A stretch of 15,428 nucleotides of DNA. Source: JABMQB01 sp964408795 (GTDB lineage: Bacteria; Bacteroidota; Bacteroidia; Bacteroidales; Prolixibacteraceae). Of the stretch, positions 1 to 7,681 are shown piece after piece. The notes beneath the pieces are model-generated. The model did no database searches, was not told where the DNA came from, and worked only from the letters and a program-made list of their open reading frames with translations. Numbering within the stretch: the first letter of the stretch is position 1; each line of letters starts with the position of its first letter. The stretch lies in assembly GCA_964408795.1 (NCBI GenBank), contig CAYPAW010000022.1:1-15428 (forward strand). Reading direction: 5' to 3'. A program made the position numbers and the translations under genes.

Positions 1-313
1 ATGATTAAAAGAAGTTCATGTGAGAGCGAAGCGGTTCCATACGTTCTCAAATTTAGAATTAAACTATGGGACTAATTATAAATTTTAAACGTATGAAAAA
101 ATGAACAATATATTAAGAGAAGGGGTACTGCATATAACAAAAATATACAATCATTAACTATTCAAAACCACAAGGTTAATGGCATTAAGACTTTATTAAT
201 CAGTAGATTCCTTTTTAATATATTATACTTAGATGATTCAGAATATGAATTAAGATTATTTCTCTAACAGATTCAATATCATCTATTTATTAATATTATT
301 AAATTTTTAAAAC
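1..313. other. AT-rich leading region, no gene recognised
   Basis: This stretch is strikingly rich in A and T. Frame 1 is open from the left edge to a TAA at 73-75 (25 codons including stop, beginning ATG at base 1), which could be the tail of a gene lying outside the window or chance; its short peptide is not recognisable. I looked for the Bacteroidota promoter pair (TTTG near -33 and TAnnTTTG near -7) ahead of the gene at 314 and found no convincing match. No hairpin, tRNA or repeat array is apparent. Confidence 0.5.
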
Positions 314-1000
314 ATGAATAAAAATATTTTAAATATAGGCTTATGGTCAGCAATAATTTGTTTGACCTCATTTATAGTTTGGATTATTTCGTTTACTGGA
401 ATTGCGATTCAGGAACCTCTTTTTTACTGGACAAATATTGAAGATTACATTGATTACTATAAAAGTAATAGTCAATTCTTTCAATATTTAGCAAAATTCT
501 TTATGATTATTTTCAGTTTGGCATACATGATATTGACAATAGTTTTTTATGAATTCGTTACAACTGAAAGAAAAATACTTGCAAAGATTGGAATTGTATT
601 TTCAATCATGTTTGCTTTGGTTTCATCAATTCATTATTTTGTACAAATAAGTTCCGTTCGATTTGCAATTGCCGCGAATGAATATTCAGGATTAGAGCAT
701 CTACTACAATCTAATCCGACATCGGCTTTGTTATCCGTAAATATGCTTGGTTGGACCTTATTTTTAGGATTATCAACCCTTTTTATGTATTTAGGATTTA
801 TTTCTAAATCTGTAACAAAAGGATTGAAACTTGGTTTATTGATAAATGTAATTTCGTGTTTTTTCGGTGGAATTGGTTATTTATTCCAAATAGACTTATT
901 GACATTTGTTTTTATGAATTTAGGTATTGGACTTGGATTCACTATAATAACAGTTTCATCAATTAAATTTATTAATGTAATAAAACGAGAACATAAATAA
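314..1000 (+). CDS. six-helix integral membrane protein, unknown function (DUF4386-like architecture)
   Basis: A 228-residue protein that is almost entirely hydrophobic. Six membrane segments can be read at about residues 8-30, 55-80, 88-115, 138-163, 172-193 and 195-222, with short charged connections (TTERK near 84, SKSVTK near 164) and a basic end (IKREHK). There is no signal peptide beyond the first helix and no catalytic motif. The size and helix count resemble DUF4386-type membrane proteins, but this is architecture only and not a firm family call. The ATG at 314 is the first in the frame and follows an A/T-only leader, normal for Bacteroidota, which rarely show a Shine-Dalgarno sequence. 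It is the only clear plus-strand gene, is much AT-richer than the kinases to its right, and is followed by a strong terminator at 1047-1084. Both points suggest a separately acquired, self-contained unit. Confidence 0.75.
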   Translation: MNKNILNIGLWSAIICLTSFIVWIISFTGIAIQEPLFYWTNIEDYIDYYKSNSQFFQYLAKFFMIIFSLAYMILTIVFYEFVTTERKILAKIGIVFSIMFALVSSIHYFVQISSVRFAIAANEYSGLEHLLQSNPTSALLSVNMLGWTLFLGLSTLFMYLGFISKSVTKGLKLGLLINVISCFFGGIGYLFQIDLLTFVFMNLGIGLGFTIITVSSIKFINVIKREHK

Positions 1001-1046
1001 GCACGAACGCACAACATTTTAGGAATTAAGGCACCGTTGAGCCATG

Positions 1047-1084
1047 AAAAAAGGTAGTAGGTTTGCATACTTACTGCCTTTTTT
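1047..1084 (+). terminator. strong intrinsic terminator after the 314-1000 gene
   Basis: A 15-bp stem (arms 1047-1061 and 1070-1084) closes on an 8-base loop (1062-1069). All 15 positions pair, two of them as G-T wobbles. The left arm starts with six A and the right arm ends in six T, so the hairpin can end transcription from the left (the 314-1000 gene, 46 bases upstream) and, less certainly, minus-strand transcription arriving from the right. Confidence 0.8.
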
Positions 1085-1397
1085 AGTTGTTGCGGCCACC
1101 AGATTGAGTACTCCATTGTGTTTTAATGACTCCACCCATAATTTGACGATCTTTCGGGTTAAAAAGATCTAATCAATGCCCGGAACTTTTACCTGCCATC
1201 ACTGTAGAAAAATTTCTCCACGCAATCCCCGGATGTAATAAGCAAACATAAACCCGACATTTTTTCGCAAAGTTCAGGTGACCGAATTTGGCAAAGCTAA
1301 ACCGACATTCCACTGGAGATTTCTCCTTCCGGGTTATTAAATAGAAAGTAGGCACACCAGCAAAAAAGGATAAAATAAGGAAAGCAATTAACTTCAT
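1083..1397 (-). pseudogene. interrupted reading frame, possible gene or insertion-sequence remnant
   Basis: From the ATG at 1397 the minus strand is open for 74 codons to a TGA at 1173-1175. The same frame then continues for 29 more sense codons to a TAA at 1083-1085, ending in a protein-like stretch that includes NPKDRQIMGG and STQSGGRNN. The first 20 residues (MKLIAFLILSFFAGVPTFYL) look like a signal peptide or membrane anchor. The middle codes through the short direct repeats at 1249-1309 and does not look like natural protein sequence. The simplest reading is a decayed gene or the scar of an inserted element; an AT-rich chance frame cannot be excluded. I do not recognise a family. Confidence 0.25.
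1249..1309. repeat. short direct repeats, possible insertion-sequence end
   Basis: The motif TAAACCCGACATT (1249-1261) recurs as TAAACCGACATT (1298-1309), and between and beside them GCAAAG occurs at 1267-1272 and 1291-1296. Tightly spaced repeats of this kind are typical of the transposase-binding ends of IS21-like elements. No transposase gene remains nearby, so the assignment is inference. Confidence 0.25.
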
Positions 1398-1447
1398 TAA
1401 TTTTGATTTATGTATTCGAATTGATTGATTTATTTAGTATTCGTGCT

Positions 1448-1466
1448 CAATAAACTTCCTTTATTG
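1448..1466. terminator. weak hairpin downstream of the GH95 gene
   Basis: CAATAAA (1448-1454) and TTTATTG (1460-1466) are perfect inverted arms around a five-base loop, 13 bases beyond the stop codon of the GH95 gene. The stem is AT-only apart from its outer pair and has no clear T tract on the minus strand. Termination function is therefore uncertain. Confidence 0.25.
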
Positions 1467-1478
1467 TCAACAAATTTT

Positions 1479-3866
1479 CTATAATTCGGTACTTAACATT
1501 ATTGTACTTCCCTTTTGAATATCATAGATTTTTGTTTTTTCTCCATAACGTACCAAGCATGGATTTCCAAGTAACGATTTAATTTCAGCTTTTGTCAGTA
1601 CTCCATCTTTCCATTCCATATCAACTTCAAATCCTCCTCGCGCTCTAAGCCCTTTAACCGAGCCGTCTTTCCAACTAGTGGGCAATGCAGGCAATAAAGA
1701 TATTTCACCTGCATGACTTTGCAGAAGACACTCAGCAACTCCTGCGGTAAATCCATAATTGGCATCAGACTGGTTGCTACTCGTGTTATTAAAGTTATTT
1801 CCAATTCCTCTTCTTAAATTATTGGCGCGGAAAAAATCTGTGATAAACGTATCAATTCTTGCACCATTCTCCAACCTTGCCCAGACACATAAATCCCATG
1901 CAGCGCCCCATCCGGTTCCTTCTCGTCTTGGCTTAAGCCATTTTTCAATTGCTGAAGCTAATTCAGGATTTCCTCTTAATGTGATCGAGTTACCCGGGTA
2001 GAATCCCCAGTTCGGAGACTCATTATGGCCTTCGTTACCTCTTTCCCAGTCTTCAATCCATACATTTAAGAAACCATCTCTCCCGATTTGATAGGGTGGT
2101 ATTTCCTCCAAAGCTTTGACGAGTCTTTCACCAAACTCCTGATCGGTATTCAATATTTTCTGGGCTTCAATACAATTGGGGAAAAGATCCTTGATTATAG
2201 CCTCGTTTATTGTTACAGAAGGCGACAAATACATTTCCACCCCACTGTCGTCAATAAAATATCCCTGTTCTGGTGATATAGAAAACGGAATAACCAACCA
2301 GTTATACTTTGGTTCATAATCCATAATATCCATTATAAACTGCGCGGAACCCTTCATTATCGGATAATATTCTCTCAGAAATTCAACATCGCCTGTAAAC
2401 TGGTAATGTTCCCAGATATGCTGGCAAAGCCACGCTCCCCCCATTGGCCAAAATCCCCACTTGGCCGAATCAACCGGAGCTGTACCCAGCCATATATCCG
2501 TATTATGGTGCAATACCCAACCATCTGCATCGTAATATGCTTTGGCTGTTTTTGCTCCGTTCTCTGCCAAATCCTCCAGCATGTCAAACAAGGGAAGATG
2601 ACACTCCGAAAGATTTGTTACCTCCGCTGGCCAGTAATTCATCTCTGTGTTTATATTCACTGTGTATTTACTCCCCCAGTTGGGAAGCAGGTCTTTATTC
2701 CATCTACCCTGAAGGTTGGCAGGAGCACTTCCTTCTCTACTACTTGTTGCTAAAATATAACGTCCGAATTGAAAAATCTTCGCTACCAGTTCAGGGTCAG
2801 ACTGGCCATTTTTAATGGCTGCTATTCTTTCATCGGTTGTCCTTTCATTCATCATGGGATCGCCTATTTTTAAATGAACCCTGCCCATCAATTCACTGAA
2901 ATCTTCTAAATGAGTATTTTTTAACTCTTCATAATCTTTCCCTTCAACCTTTGCCAGTATTTCTTCACATTCGGCAGCCGGGTCACCGCTTATATCGTCA
3001 TATTTCTCATAACTAGTAGCCGCTGTAAGAACGAAGGTTACCGAATTGGCTCCCGAAATAACAAGGCTTGAATCAGTAGTTTCAATAGTTCCCCTTTCAG
3101 GCATTGCGACCAACGATGTCTGAAAATCCTGCCCTGTTCCGTCAACTTTCTCAATCAGCCACATTTGCCTTTCCGGAACATACTTCCATGTTCCATTTAA
3201 TATGAGTTGATTATCTCCCTCTGTTTTTACTCCTTCTGTAAAATGACTTCCAAGTTTTGCTTCAACAGAAATACTGCCTGGTTTGTCGGCAGTAACTTTC
3301 ATAACCATCACATGGTCGGGATAGGACATAAAAACTTCCCGTGTCATCTTTACATCTCCATCCAAATAACTGACTTTCACTATCCCTGTTTCCATGTTCA
3401 GTTCACGATAGTAGTCTCTTATTGAATCACCCGTAACATAAAAGTTCAGGAGAAGGTCTCCAAGCGGTTGGTAGGCCTGTTGCGCTCCGGGTTCACCGTA
3501 AAAATGATCGTTTACCATTTTCTCTGCCTCTTTGAATTTACCGGTAAAAACAAGTTCCTTTATCTCTTCAAAATAATTAAAAGCATCATAATCATTATAA
3601 TCGTGAGGCCTGCCCGACCAGAATGTGGATTCATTTAAAGCTATCCGTTCATTTTTTACTCTTCCGAATACATTTCCACCCATATATCCATTCCCGATAA
3701 AAAGACCATCAAGCCAAACATCTTCTGCCGACTCATCATACCAAACGACCATTTCTTTTGAAGCCGAAGATTTTTGCTCTGAAGGAGAATTGGCTAAGAA
3801 CAAAATTGTAACCGCTCCTAACATGAGTACTGTAGAGATTTTAATTGTATAATTTCTTTTTTTCAT
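1479..3866 (-). CDS. secreted GH95 glycoside hydrolase (alpha-L-fucosidase or alpha-L-galactosidase)
   Basis: A 795-residue protein of usual GH95 length. GH95 enzymes are inverting exo-glycosidases that remove terminal alpha-L-fucose or alpha-L-galactose from plant, algal or host glycans. The N-terminus (residues 1-27) is basic then hydrophobic, a probable signal peptide without a lipobox Cys, so the enzyme is periplasmic or exported; no T9SS tail follows. The N-terminal beta domain carries the family marks NESTFWSG (78-85) and YQPLGDL (132-138). In the (alpha/alpha)6 barrel, VNINTEMNYWPAE holds the paired Asn (N404, N406), SPE places the likely general acid at E533, and NQSDANYG puts the conserved Asp at D701. 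The end, LLPALPTSWKDGSVKGLRAR, is typical. Two deviations: Thr402 stands where fucosidase AfcA of Bifidobacterium bifidum has a His, and the usual His-rich HRHxSH segment reads GHNESPN (613-619). No SusC/SusD pair is in the window, and no promoter is clear in the 330 bases upstream. Confidence 0.93.
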   Translation of the reverse strand: MKKRNYTIKISTVLMLGAVTILFLANSPSEQKSSASKEMVVWYDESAEDVWLDGLFIGNGYMGGNVFGRVKNERIALNESTFWSGRPHDYNDYDAFNYFEEIKELVFTGKFKEAEKMVNDHFYGEPGAQQAYQPLGDLLLNFYVTGDSIRDYYRELNMETGIVKVSYLDGDVKMTREVFMSYPDHVMVMKVTADKPGSISVEAKLGSHFTEGVKTEGDNQLILNGTWKYVPERQMWLIEKVDGTGQDFQTSLVAMPERGTIETTDSSLVISGANSVTFVLTAATSYEKYDDISGDPAAECEEILAKVEGKDYEELKNTHLEDFSELMGRVHLKIGDPMMNERTTDERIAAIKNGQSDPELVAKIFQFGRYILATSSREGSAPANLQGRWNKDLLPNWGSKYTVNINTEMNYWPAEVTNLSECHLPLFDMLEDLAENGAKTAKAYYDADGWVLHHNTDIWLGTAPVDSAKWGFWPMGGAWLCQHIWEHYQFTGDVEFLREYYPIMKGSAQFIMDIMDYEPKYNWLVIPFSISPEQGYFIDDSGVEMYLSPSVTINEAIIKDLFPNCIEAQKILNTDQEFGERLVKALEEIPPYQIGRDGFLNVWIEDWERGNEGHNESPNWGFYPGNSITLRGNPELASAIEKWLKPRREGTGWGAAWDLCVWARLENGARIDTFITDFFRANNLRRGIGNNFNNTSSNQSDANYGFTAGVAECLLQSHAGEISLLPALPTSWKDGSVKGLRARGGFEVDMEWKDGVLTKAEIKSLLGNPCLVRYGEKTKIYDIQKGSTIMLSTEL

Positions 3867-4195
3867 AAACTGTAAAGTTTTTATATATCAGCAGACGTGT
3901 CTATAACTAATGTATTCTGAGTCCCGAAACCATTTTAAAAGCTACGATTTTAGTCTTCTTTTTTTTTAGTGCAACTGCCAGCTTAATGTAATACTGGAAT
4001 GCTCTCATTGGAATTACTAACTTAGCTGGGACACAGAGTTAAGCATAAAAACTTAATTTTGTGTAAAATGAGAAAACAAAGAACACATTACGACAAATCA
4101 TTCAAAGAGATATGATTATATCGTAGATGATAAAGGTTACATTTGGTTAAAAATTGGATTGGTAAAACCAATATTAATCAAAAGAACTCTAAGGA
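3867..4195. other. intergenic scar between GH95 gene and T9SS tail fragment
   Basis: About 330 bases without an intact gene. It contains a long T run (about 3957-3968), the OrfA-like fragment at 4068-4115, and a short plus-strand open stretch (4111-4200, reading YDYIVDDKGYIWLKIG) that I cannot assign. The region should hold the GH95 promoter, but I see no TAnnTTTG motif on the minus strand here. It looks like a rearrangement scar. Confidence 0.45.
4068..4115 (+). pseudogene. IS3-family OrfA start fragment
   Basis: The ATG at 4068 opens 15 codons, MRKQRTHYDKSFKEI, ending at TGA 4113-4115. The basic start followed by YDKSFKE is the characteristic beginning of the helix-turn-helix of IS3-family OrfA transposase proteins (compare the general pattern RxxYxxxFK). 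Nothing of the rest of OrfA or of the OrfB integrase follows, so if real this is a truncated insertion sequence. The match rests on a short segment; chance is possible. Confidence 0.4.
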
Positions 4196-4413
4196 TTACC
4201 GGATAATGATCTTTTCGGTCTTCTGAAAATCATTCGATGAAATAACCAAAAAATAGATTCCCTTGCGAACATGAAAAACCGCAAACTCTTCGGTGTGGTT
4301 GACCGGTTCATAGCGAATCTTCCGTTCTTCGATCACCTGTCCGGTGGCAGACATCAGCTTCAGGGTTAAATCATGGATCCTTCCGGTTTCCATCCGGAAG
4401 ACAAAGCTCCCCT
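4195..4413. repeat. 219-bp direct repeat, left copy
   Basis: Identical to 12287-12505 at 210 of 219 positions by hand alignment, without gaps and in the same orientation. It covers the last 72 or so codons and stop of a T9SS-tailed protein gene. Identity starts one base beyond the stop codon and ends abruptly at 4413, 19 bases before the stop codon of kinase 2. The two copies bracket the whole kinase operon. Confidence 0.9.
4196..4413 (-). pseudogene. orphan T9SS type A sorting-domain fragment
   Basis: The minus strand encodes GSFVFRMETGRIHDLTLKL and onward to a TAA at 4196-4198. This is the C-terminal sorting domain that directs Bacteroidota proteins through the type IX secretion system, with the family marks LMSATGQVIEE and KGIYFLVI. 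It differs from the copy at the end of the 12288-13821 gene by four residues within the last 65 and lacks the NPN motif strand that begins the domain. No signal peptide or cargo precedes it: the next codons upstream are the 3' end of kinase 2, whose TGA (4433-4435) is in the same frame, 13 sense codons ahead of the ATG at 4393. It is most likely the headless remnant of a duplicated or recombined secreted-protein gene and is not expected to be functional by itself. Confidence 0.8.
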
Positions 4414-4432
4414 TGAGGGCGTCCTTCTTACC

Positions 4433-7400
4433 TCATCTTTTTATAACATAACTTTTTATAAGTGAAATCAACTCGCTGCTTTTAAAGGGTTTTGCTATAT
4501 AGTCGTTGCACCCGGCCTCAAGGGCTTTTTGTGCATCGCCGCTCATGGCTTGTGCGGTTACGGCAATAACCGTCATTTCAGGATTTCTCATTTTTATCTG
4601 GCGGGTTGCTTCCAACCCGTCCATAACCGGCATTTTCAAATCCATAAGCACAAGACGGATTTCCGGGTTTGTTTTGCACAAATCAACAGACTCCCTGCCA
4701 TTTTTCACTGCCATGGATCGTATGCCGGCATTGGTAAGAATGGTTTGAATATAAAGGGAATTCACCGGATCATCCTCAGCAATCAAAACGATAGAACCAC
4801 CGGCTGAGGGTTCCTTCTTTGTTAATGACTGGTTGATATCACTTTTTCTTTGTGACTCCAGGGTGATTCGCACCGTTGTCCCTTTCATTTTTTCCGTATC
4901 GATGGTCATTTTTGCACCCAGCAATTCTGCGAGTCCTTTTGAAATGGAAAGTCCTAAACCACTTCCCTCGTAACCTCTGGTCAATCCTATTTCACCCTGG
5001 GTAAAAAAGTCACAAAGAGAATCAATCATTTCTTTCTTAATGCCAATGCCACTATCTTTTAGGAAAAGCTCAAGCTGTTCATTTTTGAATGCATATCCCA
5101 GGATTATCTTCCCCTTTTCAGTAAACTTGATGGCATTATCCAGAAGGGGTGAAAGCATCTTTCTTAACAGTTCAGGATCTGAATGGATTTGGTTTTCTTG
5201 TGTGTTGGCCGCTTTTAGCTGAAATTCCAGTCCTTTTTCTTTGGCTTCTTCTTCATATTCCCGATACAACGATTGCAATACCTTGTTCAGATCAAAATAT
5301 TTCTTTTTAACCTCCACATTGCGTGAAACAATCAGGGAGGCATCCATGAAATTGGTGATGGTACCCGTTAACCTTTTGCTGCTTTTCGATAAAATACCGA
5401 AGTATGATTCTTTGTCTTCCTCGGTCAGTTCAGGGTGCATCAGGATTTCACCGAAACCGAGTATTCCATTCAGGGGTGTTCGTACTTCGTGAGAGATATT
5501 ATTTAAAAAGGCGGTTTTAAGGCGGTTAGCAGCTTCGGCTCTGTCTTTTTCAATAATCAGGGTTTTTTCGAGGCTAATTCGTGTTTTTACATTGACAAGC
5601 ATTTGAGCAAATATGGACAACAACATTTGTTCCCCTTCTGAATAGGAATGATAATTTCTCACCCAATCGAATCCTACAAAACCCAGGCACTTTTCACTCT
5701 CCATCAGGGGTATTGCGATCAGGCATTTGATATCCTGGGGTTCCAACACCGAACGCAATCCACTATCGACAGGCAGATCCAATACATCGGCAACAAACAT
5801 AGGGTTTCCTTTGCGGTGTGTTTTTGTCCAGTCAGGAATCTCCTCCAGAGGAACGTTTTGCAGATTTTCGATTTGCGGCTCTATGCCTTCAGCACACCAT
5901 TCGTAAGTATTTATGGCAATTTGCTTATCCCAGTCGTAATCGAAAATATATACCCTGTCTGCCCTGGCAAATTTTCCCATTTCTGCCAACGATTCAAGAA
6001 TGGATTTTTCAAGCTCATCCGCCCGGATATTGATATATTTCGAGGCTATCGTCAAAAGAATTTGCTGCAGATTCGCATGGTATTTCAGCAATTCTTCCGT
6101 TTTTTTCCGGTTTGTAATATCCTCTTTCACCGCCACAAAATGGGTTATTTCCCCCGATTCATTCAATAAGGGTGAAATGCTGGCACTTTCCCAGTACCGT
6201 TTCCCATTCTTCTTTCTATTTTTAAACTCACCCCGCCATTCGTTTCCTGCCAAAATGGTATCCCAGAGTTTTTTATAATATGTTTTTGGTTGTTCTCCCG
6301 CATTTAAAAACCGTGGATTTTCCCCCAGGACTTCTTCTCTTTCATAGCCGGTTATTTGTGTAAATCTGGGATTCACATACTCAATTTTCCCCTCCCGGTT
6401 TGTGATTACGATGGAATCTGGGCTGTGGGTTACGGCCCGCGAAAGTTTACTGAGTTCTTTTTGTGCTTCTTTTCGTTTGGAAATATCTCTTGAGACACCC
6501 AGAATACCGGTTGGATTTCCATTTTTATCGGTAAATACAGAAGCTTTCACTTCCACCCAGATTGTTGTTCCATCTTTTTTAATCATTTCCAGTTCCACCC
6601 CCACGGGTTCCAAAGAAGTGTTTCCTTTTTTTATTTCCGGAAGAAATTTTTCGTATGTTTCCTTCACTTTTTTATAGGAAGCAGGGGTAAGAGCATCTGT
6701 TATTTTACGCTTGATAACCTCCTCGGGAGTATATCCGCGAAGAGCTTTAATCGCCGGACTTACGTACGTATAATTCAAATCAAAGTCGAGAGTAAAAATC
6801 ACATCGCCGGAGTTTTCGGCCAACAGGCGGTATTTGGCCTCGCTTTCTACAAGAGCCGCTTGCTTTCTTTTTAATTCGATATGCTGATAGGCACTGAGGA
6901 TTAAGGAGGGCAAACGGAACAGGTAATTATCCCGTTTCATCAGGTATTCGCTGGCGCCTAATTTCAGGGCCTGCACGGCAACTTCCTCACTTCCCTGGCC
7001 GGTGACAATAAGAATGGGGATATCGAATTTTCTTTCCTGTCTTAAAATTTTGATAAACTCCAGGGCATTCAATCCTGGCAGCTGGTAATCCATTAGCACA
7101 ACATCGTATTTCCTTTTTCCCGCCGGGTTTTTCTCCACGGGCAAGCGCTGCAAAGCAACTTCCCCTGAAGGAACATTTTCGAGAACAATAAACGGAGCAT
7201 ATCGGTTCAGGTGTTGGCGGGTCAAATCAATATCTGCCGGATTGGGTTCCACATACAAAACGTGAATCTCACCCGAACTTCTTTGAATCACTTCCTTATG
7301 ATGCTGAAGGGCAAATTCCACGGTTTGAGGCAGGCGTCTGGCATAATCTGCCTGTTTCACCATATAATCATCCGCACCGGCTTTCAGGGCAGCCACGGCC

Positions 7401-7666
7401 ACTTCCTCATCCCCCGAACCGGTGAGCATAGCAACGGCGATATCCCATTTATTCTGCCTGATCTCGCGTAGTATGTCTATTCCATTCCCATCCGGAAGCT
7501 GCATATCAAGAAGAGCTACATCAAAAATAATTCCTGCATGTAAAAACTCCCTAACCTCTTTCAGGTTGACTGCGTGTTGGATCGTACCCTCCGGATATAC
7601 TTTTTTCAACGATCGAATGACCAGTTCAGCATCGGTTTTTGTATCTTCCAATAACAATATCTTCAT
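4433..7666 (-). CDS. hybrid sensor histidine kinase, REC-REC-PAS-PAS-GAF-HisKA-HATPase-REC
   Basis: A 1077-residue soluble protein with no membrane segment. Order: receiver 1 (about 2-125; acid pair E7/D8, phospho-acceptor D54, K104), receiver 2 (about 134-262; D193, K244), PAS (about 278-400), PAS (about 408-525), GAF (about 530-700), HisKA with the phosphorylated His in NNISHEVRTPLNG (H726), HATPase (N box with N844 in LLDNAIKF; DSGIGI; GSGLGLSISKGLAE), and C-terminal receiver 3 (about 957-1075; E964/D965/D966, D1009, K1059). The last part resembles ArcB/BarA-type kinases. The twin receivers at the front mean its transmitter can be controlled by phosphorylation as well as by ligands at PAS and GAF. 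In receiver 2 the usual acid pair is reduced to E140-P141, so its phosphorylation is doubtful. The gene starts 15 bases after the response regulator (weak AGAAGA ahead of the ATG), so the two are co-transcribed. Ligands are unknown. Confidence 0.93.
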   Translation of the reverse strand: MKILLLEDTKTDAELVIRSLKKVYPEGTIQHAVNLKEVREFLHAGIIFDVALLDMQLPDGNGIDILREIRQNKWDIAVAMLTGSGDEEVAVAALKAGADDYMVKQADYARRLPQTVEFALQHHKEVIQRSSGEIHVLYVEPNPADIDLTRQHLNRYAPFIVLENVPSGEVALQRLPVEKNPAGKRKYDVVLMDYQLPGLNALEFIKILRQERKFDIPILIVTGQGSEEVAVQALKLGASEYLMKRDNYLFRLPSLILSAYQHIELKRKQAALVESEAKYRLLAENSGDVIFTLDFDLNYTYVSPAIKALRGYTPEEVIKRKITDALTPASYKKVKETYEKFLPEIKKGNTSLEPVGVELEMIKKDGTTIWVEVKASVFTDKNGNPTGILGVSRDISKRKEAQKELSKLSRAVTHSPDSIVITNREGKIEYVNPRFTQITGYEREEVLGENPRFLNAGEQPKTYYKKLWDTILAGNEWRGEFKNRKKNGKRYWESASISPLLNESGEITHFVAVKEDITNRKKTEELLKYHANLQQILLTIASKYINIRADELEKSILESLAEMGKFARADRVYIFDYDWDKQIAINTYEWCAEGIEPQIENLQNVPLEEIPDWTKTHRKGNPMFVADVLDLPVDSGLRSVLEPQDIKCLIAIPLMESEKCLGFVGFDWVRNYHSYSEGEQMLLSIFAQMLVNVKTRISLEKTLIIEKDRAEAANRLKTAFLNNISHEVRTPLNGILGFGEILMHPELTEEDKESYFGILSKSSKRLTGTITNFMDASLIVSRNVEVKKKYFDLNKVLQSLYREYEEEAKEKGLEFQLKAANTQENQIHSDPELLRKMLSPLLDNAIKFTEKGKIILGYAFKNEQLELFLKDSGIGIKKEMIDSLCDFFTQGEIGLTRGYEGSGLGLSISKGLAELLGAKMTIDTEKMKGTTVRITLESQRKSDINQSLTKKEPSAGGSIVLIAEDDPVNSLYIQTILTNAGIRSMAVKNGRESVDLCKTNPEIRLVLMDLKMPVMDGLEATRQIKMRNPEMTVIAVTAQAMSGDAQKALEAGCNDYIAKPFKSSELISLIKSYVIKR

Positions 7667-7681
7667 TTCTTCTACTGTCTG

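Noticed and set aside
1003..1041. Integron attC site after the membrane-protein gene
   Set aside because: GCACAAC and GTTGAGC are almost complementary, but the first breaks the RYYYAAC consensus, the spacing is too short and no integrase is seen.
5648..6169. 173-codon plus-strand open frame inside kinase 2
   Set aside because: It lies wholly antisense to the GAF and PAS coding region of a gene with clear domains; the peptide shows no domain or natural pattern.
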